64,000 nt of DNA. Source: CAYFYS01 sp965202905 (lineage in GTDB: Bacteria; Pseudomonadota; Alphaproteobacteria; MPNO01). A program made the position numbers and the translations under genes. This document shows, in pieces, positions 9,160-17,653 of the stretch; position 1 is the first letter of the stretch, and each line of letters begins with the position of its first letter. The stretch is from contig OZ241868.1 in NCBI GenBank assembly GCA_965202905.1, forward strand, positions 1,240,001 to 1,304,000. Direction: 5' to 3'. The notes under the pieces are model-generated. The model saw only the letters and a list, made by a program, of their open reading frames with translations. It had not been told where the DNA came from and did not search any database.

Positions 9160-9183
9160 GCTCGCCGCACTTTCGCGGCGAGC
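9160..9183 (+). promoter_or_regulatory. Perfect 9-bp hairpin in the peroxiredoxin leader
   Basis: gctcgccgc and gcggcgagc form a perfect stem with the six-base loop actttc, ending 16 bp before the peroxiredoxin ATG and just upstream of its GGAGG ribosome-binding site (9191-9195). There is no following T-run, so it is not a typical terminator. It could be an operator or an mRNA 5' structure. A TTGACG box lies at 9146, but no convincing -10 follows. Confidence 0.45.
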
Positions 9184-9199
9184 ATCCAAGGGAGGTTCA

Positions 9200-9652
9200 A
9201 TGTCCTTGATCGAAGCCGGCAGCCACGCGCCGGCCTTTTCGCTGACCAACCAGGACGGTGCTGCGATCTCGCTCGACGACTTCGCCGGCAGGTATGTGCT
9301 GCTGTGGTGGTACCCCAAGGCCGACACGCCGGGGTGAACCGCCGAAGGCCAGGGGTTCCGTGACCGAATCCAGGACTTCGAACAGCGCAACGCCGTCATC
9401 CTCGGCATCAGTTACGATGCGCCCGAGGCGAACCGTAAATTCCGGGAGAAGTACGGCTTTCCCTACGACCTGCTGAGCGACCGGGACCATGGGGCGACGG
9501 TCGCCTACGGCGTCGCCGGGTCCGATGCCGCCCGCTCGCCGCGCAAGTCGGTGCTGATCGGCCCCGACCGCAAGATCGCGGTCGCCTATGACAGCGTCAA
9601 GCCGGCCGATCACCCCAGTCAGGTGCTCGCCGATCTGGACGGGCTGAAATAG
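9200..9652 (+). CDS. Selenocysteine-containing peroxiredoxin (Bcp/AhpC-TSA type), in-frame TGA at codon 46
   Basis: A 150-residue thioredoxin-fold peroxidase reducing hydroperoxides in the cytoplasm. The frame starts at an ATG with a strong GGAGG site (9191-9195) and runs to a TAG at 9650. It is interrupted only by TGA at 9335-9337, at exactly the peroxidatic position: WWYPKADTPG-U-TAEGQGFRD, where the family has TPGC. The downstream 104 codons are intact and peroxiredoxin-like (VILGISYDAPEANRKFREKY, YGFPYDLLSDRDHG, RKSVLIGPDRKIAV). The Bcp resolving-Cys position (+5) is Gln, and no Cys occurs anywhere, so this would be a 1-Sec enzyme. A hairpin suited to SECIS function lies 15 bases after the TGA. 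The alternative is a nonsense mutation or sequencing error of TGC. selA, selB, selC and selD are not in the window. Confidence 0.82.
9335..9371 (+). promoter_or_regulatory. UGA plus SECIS-like stem-loop of the peroxiredoxin
   Basis: After the UGA (9335-9337), bases 9353-9358 (gggttc) pair with 9366-9371 (gaatcc): six pairs including one G-U. They close the seven-base apical loop cgtgacc (9359-9365), which contains G-U. The loop starts 21 bases after the UGA, within the distance expected for bacterial SECIS elements, which lie inside the coding region. Assignment is by eye; no folding energy or SelB-binding test was possible. Confidence 0.6.
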
Positions 9653-9671
9653 GTCCCCGGCCCGGGCGGGC

Positions 9672-10496
9672 TCAGCCCGCCCGGGCCGCTTCCTGGGCGA
9701 TCGTCGGATCGGCGTAGCCCTTGATCCAGTGGCGCATGACCTCCATGCATACTGGGTCGAGGTCGTGGCGCGGCGCAGGGTCGTACTTCCAGTAGCCATA
9801 TTCGTCCTTGCCGCGCACCAGCACCGCCGTGCGGTCGGGCAGATTGCAACGCACCCGCGTGGGCAGGTATGTGAAGGATATGCCGAGCCGGCGGTCATCG
9901 GAATCGTTGGGATCCGAGCCGTGGATCAGCCGCTCGTGGTGCATCGAGAACTGGCCTGCGTCGAGCTCGAGCCTGACCGCCTTGGATTCGTCGATACCGT
10001 CGATCGACTGACCGCGCGCCAGCAGGTTCTTCTCGGCATAGGTCTCGACATGCCGGTAGTCCGGCTCCCTGTGGCTGCCGGGGATGATCTGGACGCAGCC
10101 GTTCCCGGCGTTCGAGTCCGTGAACGCGAACCACAGCGTGATAACGTCATGCGGGTCGAGACCGTAATAGGCCGAATCCTGATGCCAGGAGACGTAGCAG
10201 CCGTCATGGGCGTCCTTGAACCACAAGGTCGACAGGTAGAGCAGGATGTCCGGCCCGATCAGGTCCTCTACCGCATCGAGGATTCTGGGGTTGTGGGCCA
10301 GATCCCACAGCCACATGAAGCTCAGATGAACCTTCACCCGCAGGTGCTTGTGGATGTCGTCGCCCAGCGTGGCCTCGTAAGCCTCGAGCTTCGCCCGCGC
10401 TTCGGCCGCCTGCCCGGCGGTCCAGCAATCGAACGGGAAGACATAGCCCTCGTTCCAGAACCGATCGATCTGGGCCTGGGTCAGGATCTTGGGCAT
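9672..10496 (-). CDS. Phytanoyl-CoA dioxygenase family protein (Fe(II)/2-oxoglutarate oxygenase)
   Basis: A 274-residue non-haem iron oxygenase. The iron-binding HxD is in SWHQDSAYYG (His105, Asp107), the distal His is in ERLIHGSDPN (His192), and an Arg in SDDRRLG fits the 2-oxoglutarate contact. The ATG at 10496 was preferred over an in-frame ATG nine codons upstream because it has a good GGGAGG site and MPKILT is a normal start. The substrate is unknown; the family hydroxylates or halogenates diverse small molecules. It converges on the peroxiredoxin gene with 19 bp between stops. Confidence 0.85.
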   Translation of the reverse strand: MPKILTQAQIDRFWNEGYVFPFDCWTAGQAAEARAKLEAYEATLGDDIHKHLRVKVHLSFMWLWDLAHNPRILDAVEDLIGPDILLYLSTLWFKDAHDGCYVSWHQDSAYYGLDPHDVITLWFAFTDSNAGNGCVQIIPGSHREPDYRHVETYAEKNLLARGQSIDGIDESKAVRLELDAGQFSMHHERLIHGSDPNDSDDRRLGISFTYLPTRVRCNLPDRTAVLVRGKDEYGYWKYDPAPRHDLDPVCMEVMRHWIKGYADPTIAQEAARAG

Positions 10497-10707
10497 CGCT
10501 CGCCTCCCACCGCTGTTGCGCATGCCATTGTGACTCCGAAAGGTCCGGGCCGAAAGACCGTCCGGCGTGGCGAGGCGGCGCCGCTTGTGGCCTGTCTGCG
10601 GCCGGTCGTGAAGCTTCCGGTGGTCCGCCCGCGTCCCGCCTCGGGCGGATTCGGGCTGCTGCGGCCGGCGGCCGATGCGCTGCCGAATGGCCGACCGGCA
10701 GTCGGCC

Positions 10708-10995
10708 TCAGCCCTTGGCGGCGGCGCGGCGGATCCGGCGCTTGAGGCGGCGGGCCTCGTCGGTCAATCCGGAATCGGCGGTCTTCAGGAGGTAGGCATC
10801 GAGGCCGCCATTGTGCTCGATCGAACGGATCGAGCTCGCGCTCAGCCGCAGGCGCACGGGCCGGCCCAGCGTGTCGGACAGCAAGGTGGCCGTCTGCAGG
10901 TTGGGCAGAAAGCGCCGCCTGGTCTTGTTGTTGGCATGGCTAACGTTGTTGCCCGTCAGCACGCTCTTACCGGTCACGCTGCAGCGCCGTGCCAT
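10708..10995 (-). CDS. rpmB: 50S ribosomal protein L28
   Basis: A 95-residue basic protein with the L28 signature: MARRCSVTGK at the start, then GNNVSHANNKTRRRFLPN. Length and composition are normal for the alphaproteobacterial form. It is preceded on the same strand, after 58 bp, by an MFS gene, so it may have its own promoter in that gap. About 210 bp to the PhyH gene hold no other gene. Confidence 0.97.
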   Translation of the reverse strand: MARRCSVTGKSVLTGNNVSHANNKTRRRFLPNLQTATLLSDTLGRPVRLRLSASSIRSIEHNGGLDAYLLKTADSGLTDEARRLKRRIRRAAAKG

Positions 10996-11053
10996 CTTTC
11001 CACTCCGGAACAGCGAACGCTCTTCCGCGCCCGGGCGCGGAAGGCCCGGTGTT

Positions 11054-12250
11054 TTAATCGCCCGACGCCGTGTCCGTCAAGCGTCCGGAGCGGTGGTGGC
11101 GGCGCGCCAGCACGAGCGCGAGGCCAGCCGCGCAGGCCATGACAAGCGCGCCCGTCAGGAACGGCCAGTCGCGGCCGAGCGCGCCCAGCACCGTCCCGCT
11201 GAGGGCCGGGCCGACGATCCTGCCGAGCCCGCCGGCCGACTGCGACAGGCCGAGCAGCGCACCACGCTCGTGCGCGCCGGCCCGTTCGGAGACCAGCGAC
11301 GTCAGCGACGGCCCGCAGACCGACACGCCGAAGATAATCAGGCCGAGCCCCGCCATGACCGTCGCGACGCCGCCGGCCAGCGGCAGCACCAAGCATCCGG
11401 CGGTCACCGCGCTCATCCCCAGAACGACGGTATAGCGCTCCCCCAGACGCGCCGCGATCGGTCCGATCGCGAAGCCCTGGACGAGCACCGCGACGGCGCC
11501 CATGAACGCATACATATAGCCGTTACGCACGGGCCCCCAGCCAAAGGCGCGCTCGGACCACAGCGCGAAGACGGTCTCGATACCCGAGAACACCATCGGC
11601 GTCGAGAAGACCAGGAGTAGCAGCGGCGCGATGCCAAGCTCGCGGATCCGCCGCCACCAACGGTCCGCCGGCCCGCGGCGCAGAGCCCGCGCCCGGGCCG
11701 GCCCGGCCACGCTCTCCTTCAGCAGCGCCAGCGCCAGGACGAAAGCGATTGCCGCCGCCCCTGCGGCGACCAGGAAAGGCAGGGCGAAGTCGGGGTTGGC
11801 CGGATCGGGTCCGGACAGCAGCCCGCCGATCGCCGGTCCGGCGACGAAGCCCAGCCCGGCCGCGGCGCCGACGCGGCCCATTGCGCCGGCCCGCCGCTCC
11901 GGCCCGACCAGATCGGCGACGACGGCGTGCGCGACACCGATATTGCCGGCCATCGCCCCGCCGAAAGCGCGCGCCAGGAACAGCCCGGTCAGGCTTTCGG
12001 TATGCGCCAGCGCCAGATAGCCGAGGCAGGTCCCGGCGGATGTCGCCAGCAGGATCGGTTTGCGGCCGACCCGGTCGCTGAGCCGGCCCCAGAGCGGCGC
12101 GCAGATGAACTGCATGGCGGTGTAGGAAGCGGCCACCAGCGTGACCGTGCCGGGGTTCGCGCCATAGGCCTGGGCGTAGAACGGCTGCAGCGGCAGGACG
12201 ATGCCGAACCCGATCAGGTCGACGAAAACGGTCAGCAGCAGCGCCGGCAT
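11054..12250 (-). CDS. MFS transporter, TetA-like drug/proton antiporter family
   Basis: A 398-residue, twelve-segment inner-membrane protein. It has the DHA1 start LLTVFVDLIGFGIVLPLQPFY, motif A GRLSDRVGRKPIL between segments 2 and 3, and a GxxxGPxxGG-like GFVAGPAIGGLL in segment 5. This pattern fits tetracycline/multidrug antiporters, but many such chromosomal genes export other compounds. No regulator is adjacent. Confidence 0.88.
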   Translation of the reverse strand: MPALLLTVFVDLIGFGIVLPLQPFYAQAYGANPGTVTLVAASYTAMQFICAPLWGRLSDRVGRKPILLATSAGTCLGYLALAHTESLTGLFLARAFGGAMAGNIGVAHAVVADLVGPERRAGAMGRVGAAAGLGFVAGPAIGGLLSGPDPANPDFALPFLVAAGAAAIAFVLALALLKESVAGPARARALRRGPADRWWRRIRELGIAPLLLLVFSTPMVFSGIETVFALWSERAFGWGPVRNGYMYAFMGAVAVLVQGFAIGPIAARLGERYTVVLGMSAVTAGCLVLPLAGGVATVMAGLGLIIFGVSVCGPSLTSLVSERAGAHERGALLGLSQSAGGLGRIVGPALSGTVLGALGRDWPFLTGALVMACAAGLALVLARRHHRSGRLTDTASGD

Positions 12251-12369
12251 CGCGCCAGCTTACGCCGGGCGAGGGGACCGGGCCAGCGCCCGGCCACGGC
12301 ATCGGCCATCGCGGCCGAAGCGGTCGGCTTTACGCCTTTCCGGGACGAACCGCTCCAGCCGACGGGCCG

Positions 12370-13248
12370 TTACCAGACGAGCGAAGGCAGCGTGTAGTCC
12401 GGCCGAACGCCGGCGCTCCCACACAGGGCCGCAAGGGCGTCGTCGTCGGGAATTTCGCCATGCGCGCAAGCGAGCTCTTTGCCGTGGATGCCGCCGGGAA
12501 CCAGCGCGGACGCAATCCCGGCGGCGACCGCGCCGGCGATGTCGGTCGCCAGCGTATCGCCGATCGCGATCACCCGCCCGCGGGCGATGCCGGCAAGGCG
12601 CGCGAAGCAGTCCCGATAGATCGGGGCATGCGGCTTGCCGTGATAGCGGACCGTGCCGCCCAAGGCCTCGTAGCGGCGTGCCAGCGCGCCGGCGCAGATC
12701 GCCCGGTCGGCGCCTCGCATCACCCATAGATCGGGGTTGGCGCAGATCATCGGCAGGTCGAGCGCAACCGCCTCGGCGAGGTCGGACTCGTAATCGGCGA
12801 GCGTCGCGTGGATGCGAAACGGGCCGGTATTAACGATGAAATCGGCATCGGCGAGCGACTCCGCACGATCGATATCGAGGTCTTCGAGCAGCGCCCCGTC
12901 GCGCCGGGCTCCCATCAGGTAGCAGCGGCGGCCGAGCGCGGCGTGCCACGGATCGGACCGCATCCTCAACGCGCGCCATGTCGCCTCACCCGACGAGACG
13001 ACCGACCGGCAGTGCCGGTCCGGCAACCCGAAGCCCGCCAGCATGTCCGCGACCAGCCCGGCGCGGCCCGGCGCGTTGGACAGCATCACGAACGCCTTGC
13101 CCGCGGCGCTCAGCCGGTCCAGCGCCTCGACGACCCCGGGGTAGAGCGCGCAGCCGTCGTGGATGACGCCCCAGATATCGAGGATGAAGCCGTCATAGTC
13201 GCCGGCCAGCGCCGAGACGCCGGAAAGAACGGGCGGTGTGTCTGCCAT
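12370..13248 (-). CDS. HAD-superfamily class IIA phosphatase (TIGR01459-like)
   Basis: A 292-residue hydrolase of the haloacid dehalogenase superfamily, subclass IIA. Motif I is FILDIWGVIHDG, motif II is in VMLSNAPGR, the conserved Lys is in YHGKPHAPIYRDC, and the acidic motif III is AIGDTLATDIAGA. This alphaproteobacterial subgroup resembles NagD/4-nitrophenyl phosphatases; its physiological substrate is unsettled. It reads in the same direction as the MFS gene, 119 bp upstream of it, in a gap with nothing else recognisable. Confidence 0.88.
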   Translation of the reverse strand: MADTPPVLSGVSALAGDYDGFILDIWGVIHDGCALYPGVVEALDRLSAAGKAFVMLSNAPGRAGLVADMLAGFGLPDRHCRSVVSSGEATWRALRMRSDPWHAALGRRCYLMGARRDGALLEDLDIDRAESLADADFIVNTGPFRIHATLADYESDLAEAVALDLPMICANPDLWVMRGADRAICAGALARRYEALGGTVRYHGKPHAPIYRDCFARLAGIARGRVIAIGDTLATDIAGAVAAGIASALVPGGIHGKELACAHGEIPDDDALAALCGSAGVRPDYTLPSLVW

Positions 13249-13518
13249 CGTCGGGGCGGCTCCCGCGCCGGGTTTGGGGATCCGGGCCAGACTTGCCGCG
13301 GTGCTTCGTCCCTGTGAAGACCATCACGCCGGCGCCGCCTCGGGCGCGGGCAAATCCACTACCTTCCCGCGTTGCTTCGCGCGTGGCATACGGGCACCAT
13401 CGGGCGGCGGGTTGCGACGGGGAGCCAAGGGAGGCGGTGGCGACGCGTGCCGGGCACGACATCGAGGTGAGCCGCCGGGCGGTGTGCGCGACGCCGCCGG
13501 CTGCCTGATCGGGGATGG
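13249..13518 (+). other. Intergenic stretch with a P-loop-like coding remnant
   Basis: There is no intact gene between the divergent HAD and permease genes. One plus-strand frame encodes GAASGAGKSTT at 13331-13363, matching the ABC Walker A pattern (GxSGxGKST), but nothing following looks like an ATPase. It may be a decayed tungstate-importer ATPase or coincidence. Leader sequence and promoters for both flanking genes must lie here. Confidence 0.3.
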
Positions 13519-14223
13519 ATGGACGACATTTCCGCCGCTCTGAGCAAAGCGGCCGCTCTGATCTGGTCGCTGGATGCGGATTTGGGCGAAATCGTTCTGC
13601 TGTCGTTCAAGGTTAGCTTTCTGGCCGTCGGCTGCGCGGTGGCGCTCGGCATGCCGCTCGGCGCGGCGCTGGCGGTGTTCCGCTTTCCCGGACAGCGGGC
13701 CGCGACGATCGCGATCAACGCGATGATGGGCCTGCCGCCGGTCGTGGTCGGCCTGATCGTCTATCTGCTGCTGTCGCGCGCGGGCCCGCTCGGCGTCTTC
13801 GGGCTGCTGTTCACGCCGACCGCGATGGTGATCGCCCAGACCGTCCTTGTCACGCCGATCATCGCCGCGCTGACCCGTCAGCTCACCTTCGACCTGTGGA
13901 GCGAGTACGAGGAGCAGCTTCGCTCGCTCGGCACCAGCGGGCTGGGGACGGTCAAGACGCTTTTGTGGGACGGCCGGTTCAGCCTGCTGACGGTGGTGCT
14001 GGCCGGGTTCGGCCGCGCCAGCGCGGAGGTCGGCGCGGTGATGATCGTGGGCGGCAACATCGATCACCTCACACGGGTGATGACGACCGCCATCGCGCTG
14101 GAGATCGGCAAGGGCGACCTCGCGCTGGCGCTGGCGCTGGGGATCATCCTGATCTCGCTGTCGCTTTGCGTGAACGCCGTCGCCTACGTGTCCAACGAAT
14201 ACGCCGCCCAGCGCTATGGCTGA
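13519..14223 (+). CDS. tupB: Tungstate-type ABC transporter permease (TupB/WtpB-like)
   Basis: A 234-residue membrane protein with about five hydrophobic segments. It contains the cytoplasmic coupling-loop region EEQLRSLGTSGLGTVKTLLW and the strongly conserved AEVGAVMIVGGNIDHLTRVM seen in TupB permeases for tungstate (or molybdate-like oxyanions). No binding protein (tupA) or intact ATPase (tupC) is adjacent, which is unusual because the three normally form one operon. A pterin-cofactor enzyme that could use the metal, CoxL, is encoded 9 kb away. Confidence 0.82.
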   Translation: MDDISAALSKAAALIWSLDADLGEIVLLSFKVSFLAVGCAVALGMPLGAALAVFRFPGQRAATIAINAMMGLPPVVVGLIVYLLLSRAGPLGVFGLLFTPTAMVIAQTVLVTPIIAALTRQLTFDLWSEYEEQLRSLGTSGLGTVKTLLWDGRFSLLTVVLAGFGRASAEVGAVMIVGGNIDHLTRVMTTAIALEIGKGDLALALALGIILISLSLCVNAVAYVSNEYAAQRYG

Positions 14224-14323
14224 GGCCGCGGCTGAGGCCGCCGCCGGCATCGACGAAAACGGGCGAACACCCTATATCGGTGCGACAGCGGCTTGAACGG
14301 AAGTGCATGGCGTGCCGGACGGG

Positions 14324-14794
14324 ATGACATCGGGCGAGACGATCGAGGAGACCAAGCAGGGTCTCGTCGAGGACTTCGCATTCCTGGGCGACTGGGTCCA
14401 GCGCTACGAGTACATCGTCGACCTCGGCCGCGCGCTCGAGGGCCTGCCCGAAGCGGACAAGATCAGCGCCCATCTGGTGCCGGGCTGCCAGTCGCGCGTG
14501 TGGTTCCACGCCGATCGCCGCAACGGTCGCCTGTTCTTCCGCGCCGACAGCGATGCAACCATCGTGCGCGGGCTGATTGCGCTCCTGCTCCGGGTCTATT
14601 CCGGCCGGACGCCCGACGAGATCCTGGCCACCCCGCCGTCATTCTTCGAAATCCTGGAGCTCGGCTCGCACCTGAGCGGCAGCCGCGCCAACGGGCTGCA
14701 CGCCATGGTCCGGCGCATTCACTCCTGTGCAGGCGGAGGGCCGGCAGCGGAGTCGGTTTCGGACACCGACGGGGAGTCGGGCGCGGTCGCCTGA
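14324..14794 (+). CDS. sufE: Sulfur acceptor SufE, Fe-S cluster assembly
   Basis: A 156-residue protein that accepts persulfide sulfur from SufS and passes it to the SufBCD scaffold. The reactive Cys is Cys55 in VPGCQSRVW, with the following LIALLLRVYSGRTPDEI helix typical of the family. The ATG at 14324 (MTSGETIEETKQ) is preferred; a GTG at 14303 would add seven residues. The C-terminal tail after about residue 132 is Ser/Gly/Ala-rich and overlaps the 3' end of the converging TetR pseudogene. No other suf gene is nearby. Confidence 0.92.
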   Translation: MTSGETIEETKQGLVEDFAFLGDWVQRYEYIVDLGRALEGLPEADKISAHLVPGCQSRVWFHADRRNGRLFFRADSDATIVRGLIALLLRVYSGRTPDEILATPPSFFEILELGSHLSGSRANGLHAMVRRIHSCAGGGPAAESVSDTDGESGAVA

Positions 14795-15380
14795 ACGGCG
14801 GCGATGTCGAGATCGAGCAGAATGGCAGCAGCCTGGCGCGCGCAGCTCGCCCAGCTGGCGCCGCCCGAGACCTGAGCGGCGACGATCGCGCCGTCCAGCA
14901 GCAGCACGATCTGATCGGCCACCGTGTCGGCGTGTTTCGCGCCGGCCGCGGCAGCCAGGCTGTGGACGTAGCGTGCGATCAGGCGTTTGTGCGCAGCAGT
15001 CTGCTCGTGGATCGCCTCGCTGACGCCGCGGAACTCAGCGGCGGCGTTGATGAACAGGCAGAGCCGCGGAAGCCGTCCTGCACGAACCAGTCCGCGAGCA
15101 CGTCGAACAGGCACTGGAGCTTGTCCTGCGCCGCGCCCTGGCAGCACTCGACTGCCTGCGTCAACTGGTCGCGGAACTGCTCGTCGCGGCGGCGCAGCAC
15201 CGCCAGGATCAGCTCCTCCTTGGAGCGGAAATGGTTGTAGAGCGTCATCTTGGCGACGCGGGCATCGGCGAGCACCTTCCCGATGCCGGTGGCGTTGAAG
15301 CCGCCACGGTAGAACAGATCCATCGCCGCATCGACGATCTGGTCGCGCTTGCTGGCACGCACGAAGCTCTCCCCAGACAT
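14719..15380 (-). pseudogene. TetR-family regulator, frameshifted
   Basis: The N-terminal helix-turn-helix is intact (VAKMTLYNHFRSKEELI near residue 45). The frame leaves the family after QDGFRG at about 15075. The ligand-domain continuation CLFINAAAEFRGVSEAIHEQ is found in a second frame. A two-base surplus in the ggctctgcc run would explain the shift. As read, the protein is a 133-residue truncation with an intact DNA-binding domain. It is either a pseudogene or an assembly indel. It is divergent from the aminotransferase gene, which could have been its target. Confidence 0.7.
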
Positions 15381-15507
15381 GCGATATTGTAGACCGATCT
15401 GTCTATTTTCAAGCCCGCAAGCCCGCCGTCATAACCCCATGCTTAGCGCGGCCGGCGGGAGAACGGGATTGCGCGCTCGGTATTGCATGTGGTCCTCTGT
15501 GCACGAC

Positions 15508-16368
15508 ATGCTGAGCAACCCGCTGACCTATCACGACGGCGCGTGGCTGGAAGGCAACCCGCCGATTCTGGGACCGATGGACCATTCCTGGTGGATGGGC
15601 TCCTCGGTGTTCGACGGTGCGCGGGCTTTCGGCGGCCTCGCGCCCGACCTCGACCTGCATTGCCGGCGGGTGGTGTGCTCCGCGGAATCCTTCGGGATCA
15701 CCCCGAAAATCGATGCCGCGGCGATCGAGGCGCTGTGCTGGGAGGGGATCGAGCGGTTCGCCGCGGACGCCGAGCTCTACATCCGGCTGATGTTCTATTT
15801 CACCGACGGGTTCGTGATGCCGGATTATGCGGGTGGGCGGTTCATCCTGACGATCTTCGAATCGCCGATGCCCGAATGGCGCGGCATGAGCGCCTGCCGG
15901 GCGCCGTTCCGCCGCCCTGCGCCGGACATGGCGCCGACCAACGCCAAGGCGTCCTGCCTTTATCCCAACGTCATCCGCTCGATGACCGCCGCGCGCGCGA
16001 AGGGGTTCGATACCGCGATGGTCCTCGATGCGCTCGGCAACGTGGCGGAATTCTCGACCAACAATCTGTTCATCGCCAGGAACGACGCGGTTCGCACGCC
16101 GGTCGCCAACGGCGCGTTCCTGGCCGGGATCACCCGGGGCCGGGAGATCGGCCTGCTGAGGGGCGCCGGAGTCGATGTCGCGGAGGCCACGCTCACCGTG
16201 GACGATGTGCTCTCGGCCGACGAAGTGTTCATGACCGGCAACTACGCCAAGGTGCTGCCGGTGACCCGGATCGAGGAGACGGAATACGCGATCGGCCCGC
16301 TCGCCGGCCTCGCCCGTCGGCTCTATTTCGAGTTCGCCGAGCGCGAAGGCCGCCGCCGGGCGGCCTGA
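15508..16368 (+). CDS. Branched-chain-amino-acid aminotransferase-like protein (class IV PLP)
   Basis: A 286-residue fold-type IV transaminase. The PLP lysine is Lys147 in PTNAKASCLYPNVI. The phosphate-binding loop is GNVAEFSTNNLFIA and the late ITRGREIGLL motif is present. This subfamily (start SNPLTYHDGAW, FDGARAFGG) is annotated as branched-chain aminotransferase but may have broader D/L specificity. The ATG at 15508 was chosen for its family-like start; an ATG at 15487 is possible and would add seven residues. Confidence 0.88.
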   Translation: MLSNPLTYHDGAWLEGNPPILGPMDHSWWMGSSVFDGARAFGGLAPDLDLHCRRVVCSAESFGITPKIDAAAIEALCWEGIERFAADAELYIRLMFYFTDGFVMPDYAGGRFILTIFESPMPEWRGMSACRAPFRRPAPDMAPTNAKASCLYPNVIRSMTAARAKGFDTAMVLDALGNVAEFSTNNLFIARNDAVRTPVANGAFLAGITRGREIGLLRGAGVDVAEATLTVDDVLSADEVFMTGNYAKVLPVTRIEETEYAIGPLAGLARRLYFEFAEREGRRRAA

Positions 16369-16560
16369 CCGAACCGGTCGATCGCCTTCAGGACAGCGCG
16401 AAGGGTACTTGGTTGGGGCCGGCTCCCGACTCCGGCGCGGACGGGTAGCCCGGCCGAACGGGGCGACGCGGAACCGCCGGCGCCGCGAGACCCTTCGTGC
16501 GCGGGACGAAGCCCGCTAGGATCGGCGGCAGAACGAAAACGCGGGCAGGGCTTGGGGAGA

Positions 16561-17622
16561 ATGACCCAACGGTTCGACGCCGACAGGCTCGTGGAGTTCG
16601 CCGCCGATGCGCTGCGGGCCGTCGGCATGGCCGAAAACGATGCGGCCGAAATCGGCCGGCTGATGGTCGCAGCCGACCTCGCCGGGTTCGACGCCCACGG
16701 CGTCTTTCGGCTCGACTCCTATCTCGTGCGGATCAAGGCCGGCGGGCTCAATCTCGCCCCCCGAATTCGCGTCGCCGCGGAGTCCCCGGCCACCGCGGTC
16801 GTCGACGGCGATGACGGCATGGGCCACCTCGTGGTTGCCCATGCCACCCGTCTTGCGATCGACAAGGCGCGCCTGACGGGCATCGGCTGGGTCGGCACGC
16901 GCAACTCCAACCATGCCGGCGCGGCTTCGGTCTATGCCGCCATGGCCGCCGATGAGGGCCTGATCGGCCTTTACGGCGCGGTCGGTTCGGGCAACAACCT
17001 GCCGCCCTGGGGCGGGCTCGACCCCAAGCTTGCGACCAACCCGATCGCGATCGCCATCCCCTCGGCCGAGGGCGCCCCGGTGGTGATGGACTTCGCCACC
17101 ACCGTGGCCTCGATGGGCAAGATCAGGACCACCGCCCAGCGCGGTGGGCAGATGCCCGAAGGCTGGATGGTCGACCGGCAGGGCCGGGCGCTCACCGATC
17201 CCAACCGCGCCGGCGAGGGCCTGTTGCTGCCGATCGGCGGCTACAAGGGCTATGCGCTGGGCCTTGCGATCGGGCTGCTGGCGGGCACGCTCAACGGGGC
17301 CGCGATGGGCGATACGGTGGTCGACATGAACGCCAGGCCGGGCGAGATGACCAATACCGGACAGTTTATCTGCGCGATCGACCCTTCGGTATTCGGCAAT
17401 GCGGCGGCGATCGCCGGCCGGGTTGCGGATGTCGCACGGGCGATGCGCGCCTCGGAGACGATGCCGGGCTTCGAAGACGTCCGCTTGCCGGGCGACGGGC
17501 GCGCCTCACGCATGGCCGATCGCCGCGCCAACGGCGTGCCGATCCCCGACGGCCTGCGCGCCGTCCTCGACCGGCTGGCCGGCGAGCTCGACATCGCGCC
17601 GCTCGGCGCGCGCAGCCAATAA
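16561..17622 (+). CDS. Malate/L-lactate dehydrogenase (LDH2/MDH2) family oxidoreductase
   Basis: A 353-residue NAD(P)-dependent dehydrogenase of the LDH2 family, which includes sulfolactate, ureidoglycolate, malate and delta-1-piperideine-2-carboxylate reductases. It has AGFDAHGVFRLDSYL near the N-terminus, the catalytic-His segment TRNSNHAGAASVYA and the late GGYKGYALGLAIGLLAG. The ATG at 16561 has GGGGAGA upstream. It is followed after 31 bp by an SDR gene on the same strand, suggesting one transcript and a shared hydroxyacid catabolic route. Confidence 0.9.
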   Translation: MTQRFDADRLVEFAADALRAVGMAENDAAEIGRLMVAADLAGFDAHGVFRLDSYLVRIKAGGLNLAPRIRVAAESPATAVVDGDDGMGHLVVAHATRLAIDKARLTGIGWVGTRNSNHAGAASVYAAMAADEGLIGLYGAVGSGNNLPPWGGLDPKLATNPIAIAIPSAEGAPVVMDFATTVASMGKIRTTAQRGGQMPEGWMVDRQGRALTDPNRAGEGLLLPIGGYKGYALGLAIGLLAGTLNGAAMGDTVVDMNARPGEMTNTGQFICAIDPSVFGNAAAIAGRVADVARAMRASETMPGFEDVRLPGDGRASRMADRRANGVPIPDGLRAVLDRLAGELDIAPLGARSQ

Positions 17623-17653
17623 CTCCAAACCCCAGACAAAACAGGAGCGTACG

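Noticed and set aside
9197..9898. Minus-strand frame across the peroxiredoxin
   Set aside because: No motif; the plus strand has a ribosome-binding site and full peroxiredoxin similarity on both sides of the TGA.
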